A stretch of 64,000 nt of DNA from Chrysomallon squamiferum (Eukaryota > Mollusca > Gastropoda > Neomphalida > Peltospiridae): assembly GCA_012295275.1 (NCBI GenBank), contig CM022672.1, forward strand, positions 1,373,943 through 1,437,942. The letters run 5' to 3'. Shown here piece by piece: positions 43,641-54,487 of the stretch. A program made the position numbers and the translations under genes. Below the pieces are notes generated by a model. That model was not told the DNA's origin. It saw only the letters and a list, made by a program, of their open reading frames with translations, and did not search any database. Within the stretch, counting starts at the first letter, position 1, and each line of letters opens with the position of its first letter.

Positions 43641-43800
43641 CTGAATCGCTATTAAGGCGAGGGTTGCACATCACCTGTTACATCATGACCTGAAAACGCG
43701 TTATATTTGGATAATCAGTTATGTATTATAACCAAATGTATGTACACACACACACAGACACACACACACACATATATATATATGTATGTATGTATGTATG

Positions 43801-43887
<87 letters not shown>

Positions 43888-45313
43888 TTCTATTTGTCGG
43901 GTCTGTCGATATGTCGTTTTTATCTAACGCACACACCTAAAATTAAAATAACATATGAAAGGCATTTGCAATTAAATATTCAGAAACAAAAACAAATGCA
44001 GTTATCAGCTATTAATGCTCCAACCAAAATTCAGTATTATCAGTACAGATGCTAATAAAACACTAGACAAAATATGTCACTTTGATTTTCAGTTGTATAT
44101 TTCTCTCAAAAGGTTAAGAACTTTCTATTTCCTCTGATAAATCAGTCACGTAACTTTGGCTAGAATCACAAAATATCTTATAGAAATTGAGTCGAATTGA
44201 TACAGTTGTCTGTTATGCTTAAAAGCTAAGTTCAAACATGTTCAACCCTGTCTAGATTCTTAAGAAGAAAAACTGAAAAAGGAACTAAAATAACGATGAA
44301 GCATTCTTACCAATTATAAGTGGTTCTGGCTTCCTGCTCAAAGGCGTAATACCACTAGTGATACCTAGAAACGTAACAGTTTATAATACATTATATACGT
44401 TGTAGGAATAAAAAGATATGTTATATATAAGTATGTGAGTGAGTGTGTTTGTGTGCGTGTGGGTGTCTGTTTGTGTGTATTTATCGTATTTACGTTTCTA
44501 CATCCATTTGCTATTTTTTGAAACGTCAGGCCTTGCATTTACCTTATTTGTACGTCAATGAATAGTTAACCTACCGTATGCACAGGTGATTCTGTGCAGT
44601 TTATAGCTCTTGTCGTCTGTCAAATGAGTTCTGTTGAACAAATAGTTTCTGTCTGTTGATATGTGGAGGTAGCATTTCTTTCCTACAAATCCGCTATTGT
44701 ATGAGAATCCTCGGCACTGACTTTGAGACTGACAATCAGAACGGCAAGTATTTATGCTTAAATAAGTTATGCCGAAGCTCCATTTTTCTTTGTTCAGTGG
44801 TCCTCTGACATTGTCTAATATTTCGTAACTACAGGAACCTTAGAACGAATATAACGTGTTAACGTGAAACCACTGGCACTAGGAAAAAACAGATAGGGGT
44901 TGTGGTGGAAGAAGTAGCAGTGTTGTCGAAGTGGAAGCTGATGGTGGTATTGGTGACGGCAATAGCAGTAATAGTAGTATAGCAGAAGTAGTAGTAATAA
45001 TTGTAGTATAGCAGAAGTAGTAGTAATAATTGTAGTATAGCAGAAGTAGTAGTATTAATTGTGGTATAGCAGAAGTAGTAGTAATGTAGTAGTAGATACA
45101 GAAGCAGTTCTATGGGAGGTGTAATAGTGGTAGTAGTAGCAATAGTAATGGAAGTAATAATAATAGTAGTATTGTAGTAGAAATAGTAGTGAAGTAGTTG
45201 TAGATACAAGTAGAGTAGAGGAGTAGTAGCAGTAGTAGTAGTAAGAGGAGCAGAGGTATGTGTCTGTGAAAGAAACTCTACTGAAGACGATGTTAGTAAT
45301 AATAATAATTAAG

Positions 45314-45355
<42 letters not shown>

Positions 45356-45597
45356 TAATATTAATAATAATCATAATAATAATAGAAATAATAATAATGA
45401 TAATAGAAATAATAGAAATAATAATAATAGTAATAATAATTATAATAATGATGATAATAATAATAATAACAATAATAATAATAGTAATAGAAATAATAAT
45501 AATCATGATTATGATGATCATGATAATAATAATAATAATAGAAATAATAATGATAATGATAATGATAATAATGATAATAATAATAATAATAATAATA

Positions 45598-45635
<38 letters not shown>

Positions 45636-46139
45636 AATTATAATAGTAATAATAATGCTTGCCATTGGTCATCTGACAGACGTATGGCAAATTCAGGTCG
45701 CAGGCTGTTGCAAACCACGTATACGTCGTTGTGTTTGTATACACACACTTCGAGTCAGACCTGCTGGAAGGTTCTCCAGGGGCCCACGACGTCAGCGTGG
45801 ACGTCTTACCGGCGACCCACATCACTGTGTTACTCAAATCAAAAAGACCAATCCAGAATCTTGGAACCCTTGATAACAAATAACAGAATAAATTGATGGC
45901 AAAATGCTGGGACATCATTGCGGTGGTGATAATGTTTTAAAACTGATAAGAAGTTTAATGTAAAGAAAGCAAAAAAAACGGTCGACCAAATGTAAGGGTA
46001 GCAGGAATCAGACAGCAGTCTTTTGACTCCACGTACATTCTGTGATATTTTCTAATAGATTTTAATACTATGAACGGAAATGTAGTTTTGTATTTATGGT
46101 TGATCTATCTCTGATCCATGTACATAACATATGTACAGA

Positions 46140-46189
<50 letters not shown>

Positions 46190-47627
46190 CATATTATATA
46201 TGTGTGTGTGCATGTGTGTGTGTATATACATTAAATTTATAAATACATATATACAGACACACATATACACACAAAAAACACACATATTCACATATATACA
46301 CAAAAATATATATATATATATATACAGTCACATACATATATATATATATATACACACACAGTCAAATACATATATACATACATATAGAAACACATACACA
46401 CAAATATATGTATATATATATATATATATACAAACACACACACATATACGTACGTACGTACGTACATACATACATACATACATACATACATACATACATA
46501 CATACATACATACAAGCATAACAAATACATGAAATTAAAATCAGTAAACTCAATTTCGCTCATACTTACGTCATTCCAAAAAGTCTTTCTAAGTTAGTTT
46601 GGTCGTACAAATTTCTAAGAACAAAGAGCTGTTGACCAATAGCTGCACACGTGTCTCTAGCTTCGTGCCAGGTCTTGGGAACCGTGAATAACGTGTACAC
46701 TGAAATAAACACAGACAAAATAAACGTTACGCACATTAATATACTTCAAAACAGAAAACATGTTACACACATTAATATACTTCAAAACACAGAATAAATG
46801 TTATACATATTAATATACTTCAAAACACAGACAGAATAAATTCTACACATTTTAATATACTTCAAAGCACAGACAGAATAAACGTTACACAAATTAATAT
46901 ACTTCAAAACACACACAGAATACATGTTACACACATTAATATACTTCAAAACACAGAATAAATGTTATACATATTAATATACTTCAAAACACAGACAGAA
47001 TAAATTCTACACATTTTAATATACTTCAAAGCACAGACAGAATAAATTTTAATATACTTCAAAAAACACACAGAATACATGTTACACACATTAATATACT
47101 TCAAAACACAGAATAAATGTTACACAAATTAATATACTTCAAAACACAGACAGAATACATGTTATACACATTAATATACTTCAAAACACAGAGAGAACAA
47201 ACGCTACACATATTATTATACTTCACAACAGAGACAAACTAAACATTACACTCATTATAATACTTCAAAACACAGACAAAATAAATGTTATGCACATTAA
47301 CATGCTTCAAAACATAGACAGGCATTCAATCACAAACACTCATACCAGACGCCACGTTTACATAAAGTACATAAAATGACAGATAAATACATGAATAGAT
47401 TAAAACGGAATGACACCTCTAACCTGTAGCATTGCCGGGTGCGGATATGTTAAGACAAGATGGTACAGCTTTCAGTGAATTCAGGTCATATCCCGGAATA
47501 TCTGAAGTATCTAAGTTTGCTAAAATTAATGTAGATGTAATAAAAATATTAATAATGATTAGAGCAGGAGGTGTAGTAGTAGTAGTAGTAGTAGCAGTAG
47601 TAGCAGTAGTAGTAATAGTAGCAGTGA

Positions 47628-47663
<36 letters not shown>

Positions 47664-50600
47664 GAATTGTAATAGTAGTTTTTACTGTAATTAGATGATG
47701 ATGATAATTAGAATAATAATAATAATAATAATAACAACGATGATGATGACGATGATAATAATAACAATAACAACGATGATGATAATAATAATTATAGTGA
47801 TGTTAATGATAAAGATAATGATGATGATGATGATAACTATAATAATAATAATAATACAAAAACAACAGCGATGATTATTGATAATAATAATTATAATAAT
47901 AATAATAATAATAACAATAACAATAATAACAATAATAATAATAATAATAATAATTTAAAATGCAGCGTTACCTTTGTAACAGAATTTTGTGAAGAGTGTG
48001 CTGGTGGTGGAACGTTGTCGGTTGATTGTGGAGCTGTAGTAAGCGCTGTCTGTTGTGAAATGAAGATGACACTGTCTGACACTCTGCACCCAGGTCACTG
48101 CCCAGCATTCCATGTTGCTGCGTATCGCTGTGCTGCAGATTCTGGTGCAGTCTGCAGCGTTATCCTTGGTAATCATCACAGAATCTAGATCTTTAGCCTT
48201 TGTATTGGAGTTTTCCTCAAAATTGCATATACCTGAAAACAATTTTAAGAATGTAAATGCGTTTGTGTTGGTTTGAGTCATTAACGAAAGCCTTGCTCAT
48301 CATCCGTGGATTTCAATGCTATTATGTGTATATACACATATGTATTATAAACAGTCTGTACATTTTTTTTTTTTTTTTTTATTTTTTTTTTGAATTTCTT
48401 TTTCTTGTCAGTGACTAAACTGTTTTGTTCCTTGAGAGAGAAAAAGTTTCTATCTTCATCAGTATTATTTTTGTTTATCGTATTCAAGATCTTACTTCGC
48501 TATTACTTACCTTCTCTGACTGGAACAGAAATGAAAACAGTAAAACTTAGAAAAGATTTCCATTCTGATCTGTACAATAACAGCACAATGATTATGATTA
48601 TATTTAGCATGTAAAATTCGATTTTCATTATTTTAAAAATGATTTTTTTTTAACTTTTTGTTTCGTTATTACCATTTTTTTTTTTTTTTTTTTTAAACTA
48701 TAATTATTATTTTTGTTGGTGTTATTGTTGTTTATTTGTTGTTTGAGTGTTTGTTTTGTTTTGTTTCGTTTTCTTTATTGTTGATGGTATTGTTTTGATT
48801 TTTCCACCTCTCTTTTTGTTTTTTTATACATTTTCAACGTTTCGGAATCGATTTATTTTTGTATCATACTATACTGAGAATACATTTCGTGATAATTTCT
48901 TTTGTACAGCTTCTACTATAAGAATTCTATGTAATTATTTGTTCATTGATCTATTAACTATAATAGACCCGAAAAACTAAACGCATATTTATGTACACAG
49001 TGTCATAAATTCACATATTTACAAACATATACGTATTCCTAATACATAGACACGAATTCTGCCCTCTTCATCTATGATATTCTATTAGAGATTTAGCAAA
49101 TAAACCTACTTTGATTTGATTTTCGAATTAAAGGGACACCACTTAATAATCATTTATAACCGAATCAGGTAGGTGATCCTACGTTTTCTTTTACTTCTGT
49201 TTACCCAGTCTGAATCTAACGCGTTCCCCATGCAGATAAGCACTGGATCATTTTAGGATCATTAAACTATGTGGCTAACTGGTTAGGATAGTCTAAAGAA
49301 CGAAAAGGAGCATATTAGATGTGAAACTGGATCCAATGGGATACTGTCCGTTACTTGTAAATTAGTAAATATGGCCGTGTGAAAATGTGAAAATATTTGT
49401 ATGTCTGGATAATTTCACCAATATTCACGTTCACATAGCATAAAAGTATATATTCGTGTTTTATAAAACGATATATTTAATTTATGGTTAGCGATTCTGT
49501 TGCAGTTCTTTTGTAGCACAACTCCACATTTTGTCTCACTTAGAAATGTAGACATCAGATTCAGAAACCAACACAAATCGAAATACGGAAACAGATTAAT
49601 TTTAGATGAAATACATACATACTAATGATGTAATTAATTTGTAACACAGTATTTAAAAAAAATATAAGATACTTAATATGATGTATGTATGCATGTATGT
49701 ATGTATGTATGTATGTATGTATGTATGTATGTATGTATGTATGTATGTATGTATGTATGTATGTATGTGTATATATGTATGAATGTATATAGTTATGAAT
49801 ATATATGCATGCATACACTTAAGACACCGGAAAGAAAAGTACCAGTCACAATTCAGTACAATTTTATCCTACCTCCAACGTATTCGCAGATGAATTTCCT
49901 AGATTCTGAACAATCTAAGACATCTAGATTTCCGTAAATAATTCCTGTAGACAACTCCACACATCTATTGTCATTCGTGTTTCCACTTGCAAGCAAGCCG
50001 TCATACCGACTGCAGTCATCCCAGTAGTACTTCGAGTCCTCATCCACGTGCAAGCCAACCCAGACAAAGCTGCTAAAGAAGCAGAAGACGAACGAAAAAA
50101 GAAATAGTCTTAATTCATTGTGCGCCATCAGTTCAGGGTGTTATCCTAATTACATATATTAACTGATAAACTTCAAATTAAAAATAAAAACGTGTTAATG
50201 CATTTTTTTTTATATTTTATTTTTATTTTTTTTAATTAATTTAATTCTAATTAACAAAAAGAACAAAAGAATGAATACTTTAACTGTGACGGTTATTAAT
50301 GTGACATCGCGCGATTTTTTGTTTTTCTTTCTAAAATCATGTTGCTTAGTTAACTGAAAAAAAAGAAAAATTCACTCACTGTTCGGTGATCTGACGCCAT
50401 GGATCTGCTTTTAAGAATGACGTAACTACGTCTTTTTCCTTGTCGTTCGAAATCTTCAGAAGACGGCCACCCGTCGTTTGACAGATGAAGTGGGCGCCGA
50501 TCCAGCTGGTTGTCTGCCGGAACAGCGTCATCGTCTTCAGAGACGAAGGGATTCCACGCGTTCCTGAAAATAAAGCAAAAATAGAAATACTCAACTTATT

Positions 50601-53097
50601 ACATTACTGGCCTTATCGACGTATGCTGTACTTCGTGCAAGTCACGCTTCAGAAACGTCAGGTCGCCAGGTTTGTTTATCACCATACTGATCTATCTGAT
50701 ATAGTTGGTACCAAAATAAATTTTAAATAAATCGTGGTAGATGCTATCCTGCTGATGACAAGGGTAAGTGTAAGACATACTGGATTGACTTGACGAAGGA
50801 GCAAGCCCTGAATGCTTCTGTCTCGCACTACCGACGTAAAACGAGATTTTAATACTCACCGTTAACATGGGCTGAAGTGTAGTTATTATTCAGTCACTTA
50901 TTCTTTACAAACCACTACACACATAGCCTATTATTCATAATATTCAGATATCAACATCCACGGAAATAATGAATATATCTGAGCATATGGTCCTGAACGG
51001 TGATCGAAAATATTATTTCACTTAGTTTTTCTCCTTGTTCTTTCAATTTTTTTTTTTGTTTGTTTGTTTCTTTACATTCTATGCATTATCATTAAAAACT
51101 ATTTTTAAAAATCATTATTGTGAATGTATCGTATTACAATTAATATAAAGGACATACAGTTACTGCACATACATCTACTATTTATTGTTGATTGTGAAAT
51201 GTATCTGCCCTGTGGGACTTGATCGTTGGTTTGTTGAAGCAGAAGCTGCATTAATAATCGTTATGGTAGTTGTATACTTGTAGAAACAACATTAACGGAT
51301 AATGAAAAAGCAGAAGCAGAGTTATATTAGTATTAGTAGCATTAGTTGTAGAAGTAATAGCAGTAGCAGCAGCAGTAGCTGTCGCAGCACTTTTAATTAT
51401 TAATAATAGTAACTGTAGCAGTGTAGTACTGGTAGCCTTTGTTACTGAGTAGTAGCACTTCAAAGTCAAAACATAAACGCATTTATATGTCCTCCAAAAC
51501 CACACATATCATACGCCATCGCGTTTAACATTTTCTGGCCATAAACTGGAAAATTCAGAGTACCATATTAAGCCAAATAGTACCCTGTTACAGTAATTTA
51601 TTGTGTAACATGCTATGACAAACCACAGTGGGCCATTTCAGGTTATAGCACAGGATACAACTGAATCACAGATTACATTAAGCGAGAGCATAAAAAGCCG
51701 TTCCGCAGGATAGATATAAAAAGATTCTATAATCTATATCATAATTTTCTTACCAATACTACACCATGACAAATTATATAATTTTGTAAACTGTAGAGTA
51801 TAAAGACTAGTATAATTAACAGGAAATACAAAAGAACAAGAAAAAAATAGAAATATAACAGAAAAATAGATATAATTTTAGAAATTAAAGAGAGAAAAAT
51901 AACAGGATATACAGTTTTATTAACATGAATACGTTTTACCACAGAAATATCAAGTCATAGCTATAGATTTTCTTTTTGTGATTTTTTATTTTATTTTTTT
52001 CTCTAGAAAGGTTTTCACGAAAACAAGAAACTTTCAAATTCTGAATCAACAACAGCGTGCAGTGTTAATCCGGGTAATTTAAAACTCTTCACTACATTTA
52101 TTTATCTCTTAAATAAAACAACCTATTAATGCCCGATGGTGCTGGATTCGCTCTCAACTAGATGAAAGCAACTTTCCGTTCTGGTTGAAAACTTCCACAT
52201 ATCTGAAGGCATTAATCAATTACAGTGTCAGAGATTGTTTCACTGAGACAGAGTTGTGCAACTGCTATAAGAAAAGACTGCACACGTCAAGTTAATCTTA
52301 GTTTTTGTGTGATTGAAAATTTATAACAATTCAAATTTTTTTTTTTTTCACGTGTGTACTCTGAAATGTAGTTAGAAAAAAGTAAAGTGGCAAAAACAGT
52401 CGTAAAAAGGCTAACAACAACAAATTGATGACAATAATGTTTGTGTATGTGTTATGTATGTACATTTGTTTATATATGTATGTATTTATGTTTGCATGTA
52501 TATGTGTATATATATATGTGTGTGTGTATGTGTGTTTGTGTATAGATGTGTATATATTTATATATATATGTATGTATACATATATTTATATATGTTTGCT
52601 TGTGTGAATGCATGCATGTATGTATGTATGTATGTATGTATGTATGTATGTATGTATGTATCTGTACTTTTATAATAGTACGACATTGATTTTCGCTGCC
52701 ACTGTTTGTTTGATTTACGTGGTTTTATTGTCGGAAAAGCTGACAAACAAATTACAATTGCAGTGATGACGCTATATTAGAGAGGTAAAAACACTATCAG
52801 CTGAATCGAGCTATAAATAATTCAGAAAAGCGATATTTTGTTAGCCATAGCTGTCCTTTATCTCATCACATTTACATTTAATTATTCATAACTACAGAAA
52901 GAAACAAAACAACAACAGCAAACATACAAATGTATCTCACACAAGTGACATTAGGAAACAAATCCAACAAAATTACACACAAATGTATCTCACACAAGTG
53001 ACATTAGGAAACAAAAGTTATAATAAATTATATGCAGTAATACTAGCAACTACAACGACAACAGCAAAATAATAATAATAATAATTTTTATTATTAT

Positions 53098-53148
<51 letters not shown>

Positions 53149-53171
53149 CACTACTACTACTACTACTACAC

Positions 53172-53224
<53 letters not shown>

Positions 53225-53740
53225 TACTAACCTTTAAACAATTCAAAATCAGAAGACGTTAGACATCATCGTGCATTAATGATAATCACGTTACCATGAG
53301 AATGTTATTACGTAATGTTTATTACGTCATAATATTGTAAAATTTCACTTGTAACTTGGCCGATACAGTTTTCTACAACATAGAACTGAAACAACAGTTC
53401 TGACCATTTTCAACACAAGGTGTGAGTAGTTGTAGTAGTACTATTGTTTGTTGCTGTTGTAGTTGTAGTGGCAGTCGTAGCTTGGTATTTATAATAGTAC
53501 TTGTGGTAACAGAAGTAGTAATATTATTAGAAGCAGTAGCATCAACGGTAGAATAGTGGTTGTTGTAGTACTAATAGCAGTGACATTCTAGTAGCAGTAT
53601 TAGTAGTAACAGTAGCAGACTAGTACTAGTAGTAGTTGATTATTAATATAGTGTTAATAGTGGGGGGAAAAACAGTACGATCAGCAGCAGTGATAACAGT
53701 TGTAGTGATGTTGTACCGGTAGTGGTAATAGTGGTGGTAA

Positions 53741-53806
<66 letters not shown>

Positions 53807-54412
53807 TAGTAGTAGTAGTAGTAGTAGTAGTAATAGTAGTTATAGTAGTTGTAGTAGTAATAGTAGCAGTTGTAGTAGTAGTAGTGGTTGTTATAGTAGT
53901 AGTAGTTGTTGTAGTAGTAGTAGTAGCGGTAGTAGTAGTAGTTGTAATAGTAGTAGTAGTAGTTGTAGTAGTAATAGTAGCAGTTGTAGTAGTAGTAGTG
54001 GTTGTTATAGTAGTAGTAGTAGTTGTTGTTGTTGTAGTTGTAGTAATAGTAGTAGTAGCGGTAGTAGTAGTAGTTGTAATAGTAGTAGTATTAGTTGTAG
54101 TAGTAATAGTAGTAGTTGTAGTAATAATAGTAGCAGTAGTTGTAGTTGTAGTAGTGGTTGTTATAGTAGTAGTAGTTGTTGTTGTTGTTGTTGTAGTAGT
54201 GGTGGTAGTAGTAGTAGTAGTTGATGTATTTGCTGTTGTAGAACAGAGCTATAAATTCTAACTACTTCACTGCCTCGACGACTCCATCGTCTGCATATTA
54301 GAAAGATCATGGACGGATGAACGCATGTGTAAATGGACAGACGGTTGGATGGATTTGCTGTGTACTTACCTAAAAGACTGAGAAGAATCGATAGCAACTT
54401 CAGAAAATTCAT
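42817..54412 (-). CDS. Spliced gene for a membrane receptor: signal peptide-(CTLD-PAN)x2-mucin stalk-TM
   Basis: Seen: ten coding exons, in transcript order 54412-54370, 50563-50380, 50072-49873, 48232-47972, 47519-47424, 46699-46570, 45868-45663, 44838-44575, 44364-44311, 43640-42817. They total 2,262 nt with no internal stop and matching phases at all nine junctions. Domains: signal peptide about 1-15, CTLD1 16-142, PAN1 144-229, linker 231-261, CTLD2 263-373, PAN2 375-461, Ser/Thr/Pro-rich stalk about 486-664, CxCxC 666-670, TM about 717-741, basic tail. Both PAN domains carry the six-Cys apple pattern. Both CTLDs carry the four conserved Cys. Family knowledge: CTLDs bind glycans or proteins; PAN/apple domains bind protein or carbohydrate; such molluscan receptors are often assigned to immunity or self/non-self recognition. 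Ligand and role here are inference. CTLD2 has EPS rather than EPN/QPD and neither CTLD has a WND motif, so classical calcium-dependent sugar binding is doubtful. The last acceptor is the least certain junction. Confidence 0.88.
43738..43888. repeat. (CA)n-(TATG)n-(TCTA)n-(TA)n compound microsatellite (intron 10)
   Basis: Ends with about 28 TA dinucleotides; lies about 100 bp upstream of the last-exon acceptor on the minus strand. Confidence 0.96.
44311..44364 (-). CDS. Exon 10: short 54-nt exon after PAN2
   Basis: Acceptor gtttctag|GT and donor ATTG|gtaaga, phase 1-1, encoding residues 462-479 (Ile/Thr/Ser/Pro-containing, no domain). Because it is symmetrical and short it could be skipped without changing frame. 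Confidence 0.68.
44575..44838 (-). CDS. Exon 9: PAN/apple domain 2
   Basis: Acceptor ttctaag|GT and donor TACG|gtaggt, phase 1-1, 87 full codons. Six cysteines (about 376, 405, 409, 415, 430, 459) align with those of PAN1. The segments CRSDCQ and QCRGFSYN match the apple-domain core. There is one N-glycosylation sequon (FNRT). Confidence 0.87.
44936..45245. repeat. Triplet-rich tract with a 29 bp tandem unit (intron 8)
   Basis: GCAGAAGTAGTAGTAATAAT-TGTAGTATA repeats about four times within 44,980-45,090, inside a longer GTA/GAA/GCA-rich stretch. Confidence 0.85.
45303..45655. repeat. AAT/GAT triplet array abutting the exon 8 GC donor
   Basis: Mostly AAT with TAG, CAT and GAT interruptions, ending in about 12 GAT repeats (45,598-45,634) roughly 30 bp from the splice donor at 45662. 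Confidence 0.95.
45663..45868 (-). CDS. Exon 8: C-terminal half of CTLD2
   Basis: Acceptor atcaag|GG. Residues 306-373 contain [12 protein letters not shown], and Cys 346, 361 and 369, the last in LPYVCQ; this is an unambiguous CTLD C-terminal half. The only donor that restores frame is GC: AATG|gcaagc at 45662. It gives phase 1 and joins GT of the next exon to make Gly374. A GAT/AAT triplet array begins about 10 nt inside this intron. Confidence 0.87.
46141..46516. repeat. (GT)n/(TA)n/(CA)n/(TACG)n/(TACA)n compound microsatellite (intron 7)
   Basis: Several dinucleotide and tetranucleotide motifs in succession between exons 7 and 8. Confidence 0.95.
46570..46699 (-). CDS. Exon 7: N-terminal half of CTLD2
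   Basis: Acceptor atttcag|TG and donor ATGAC|gtaagt, phase 1 in and phase 2 out, the same phases as the CTLD1 first-half exon. Encodes the classic helix-1 signature TWHEARDTC followed by the IGQQL segment, with the first CTLD cysteine at about residue 279. Confidence 0.88.
46705..47320. repeat. Minisatellite filling intron 6 of the CTLD-PAN gene
   Basis: About 14 copies of a roughly 43 bp unit containing CACATTAATATACTTCAAAA followed by CACAGACAGAATAAA. A several-unit block is itself duplicated (about 46,790-46,870 versus 46,950-47,045). It starts a few bases from the exon 7 acceptor and ends about 100 bp short of exon 6. Confidence 0.93.
47424..47519 (-). CDS. Exon 6: linker between PAN1 and CTLD2
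   Basis: Acceptor aattttag|CA and donor ACAG|gttaga, phase 1-1, 96 nt. Encodes residues 230-261 with one Cys (about 251) and two N-glycosylation sequons (N-I-S and N-A-T) just before CTLD2. No domain is recognised. CTLD1 has no equivalent exon, so this linker was gained or lost after the module duplicated. Confidence 0.78.
47565..47955. repeat. GTA/GAT/AAT triplet array filling intron 5
   Basis: GTA-rich (47,573-47,670), then GAT/AAT and AAC mixes (47,695-47,955), ending about 17 bp from the exon 5 donor. Confidence 0.94.
47972..48232 (-). CDS. Exon 5: PAN/apple domain 1
   Basis: Acceptor gttttcag|GT and donor AAAG|gtaac; both ends are phase 1, with 86 full codons. Six cysteines (about 145, 171, 175, 185, 197, 227) follow the apple pattern C...C-x3-C-x9-C...C...C, with the diagnostic DCTRIC and ECWAV segments around the central helix and strand. 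Apple domains form a small disulfide-bonded fold that binds protein or glycan. A symmetrical phase 1-1 single exon is typical of a shuffled extracellular module. Confidence 0.85.
49680..49768. repeat. (TATG)n microsatellite (intron 4)
   Basis: About 20 near-perfect ATGT units between exons 4 and 5. Confidence 0.96.
49873..50072 (-). CDS. Exon 4: C-terminal half of CTLD1
   Basis: Begins at ttctttag|C (50073) and ends at the donor GGAG|gtagga (49872). Residues 77-142 include the WVGL core motif and Cys 96, 113, 130 and 138; the last lies in FICEY, the usual closing cysteine of a CTLD. The acceptor is a NAGNAG (tagcag), so splicing three bases downstream would drop one Ser without changing frame. 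No EPN/QPD or WND calcium-site motif is visible. Confidence 0.87.
50380..50563 (-). CDS. Exon 3: N-terminal half of CTLD1
   Basis: Acceptor ttttcag|GA at 50564 and donor gtgagt at 50379. Sixty full codons, phase 1 in and phase 2 out. It holds the first CTLD1 cysteine (about residue 42, in FICQ) and the GGRLLK motif that follows helix 1 in many CTLDs. It pairs with the exon at 49873-50072 to make one complete lectin fold. Confidence 0.87.
52440..52661. repeat. (TATG)n/(TG)n/(TA)n microsatellite (intron 2)
   Basis: Irregular left part, then about 11 perfect ATGT units at 52,615-52,660. Confidence 0.94.
52926..53015. repeat. 37 bp direct duplication
   Basis: ACAAATGTATCTCACACAAG-TGACATTAGGAAACAAA occurs at 52926-52962 and identically at 52979-53015, 53 bp apart. 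It lies in the intron between exons 2 and 3 of the receptor gene. Confidence 0.93.
53070..53220. repeat. (AAT)n-(ATT)n-(ACT)n-(ATT)n compound triplet array
   Basis: AAT repeats turn directly into ATT repeats (a short perfect hairpin), then about 65 bp of ACT, then about 50 bp of ATT. Confidence 0.96.
53420..54228. repeat. (GTA)n/(GTT)n degenerate triplet array, downstream of the signal-peptide exon
   Basis: A pure GTA run at about 53,739-53,830, continuing as interrupted GTA/GTT/GTG to 54,228. About 500 bp reads as poly-Val in one frame. On the transcript strand it is TAC/ACT-rich. Confidence 0.96.
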
Positions 54413-54417
54413 TGAAA
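54370..54417 (-). CDS. Exon 2 (first coding exon): start codon and signal peptide
   Basis: On the minus strand an acceptor (tttcatttcag) at 54418 leaves 5 nt of 5'UTR, then ATG at 54412-54410. Fourteen codons encode a short hydrophobic leader (Met-Asn-Phe-Leu-Lys, then Leu/Ile/Ser), followed by a single G and the strong donor gtaagt at 54369. Phase 1 joins exactly to the GA at the start of the next exon, giving Gly15. The leader is short for a signal peptide but has the n-region Lys and a Leu-rich core. The exon sits between complementary triplet arrays (see findings). Confidence 0.8.
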
Positions 54418-54487
54418 CTGAAATGAAATTAATAGTTATCATTTATTACCAAATGAAAGAATGATATGCGTTATCAGTTTCAGTAAA

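Larger units (their letters stand above)
50564..54369 (-). other. Intron 2 of the receptor gene (3.8 kb)
   Basis: Between the signal-peptide exon and CTLD1. Contains triplet tracts (51,320-51,440; 53,070-53,220; 53,420-54,228), a TATG array and a 37 bp duplication. I found no further exon-like segment with matching phase. Confidence 0.65.

Noticed and set aside
45309-45665. Poly-Ile, Tyr/His-rich and Met/Ile-rich frames next to the CTLD2 exon
   Set aside because: They read through the intronic AAT/GAT array past the GC donor; only the segment 45663-45868 is exon.
53722-54261. Long poly-Val frame, 179 codons
   Set aside because: It is a (GTA)n/(GTT)n triplet array with no stops by composition; equivalent frames open in the other phases.
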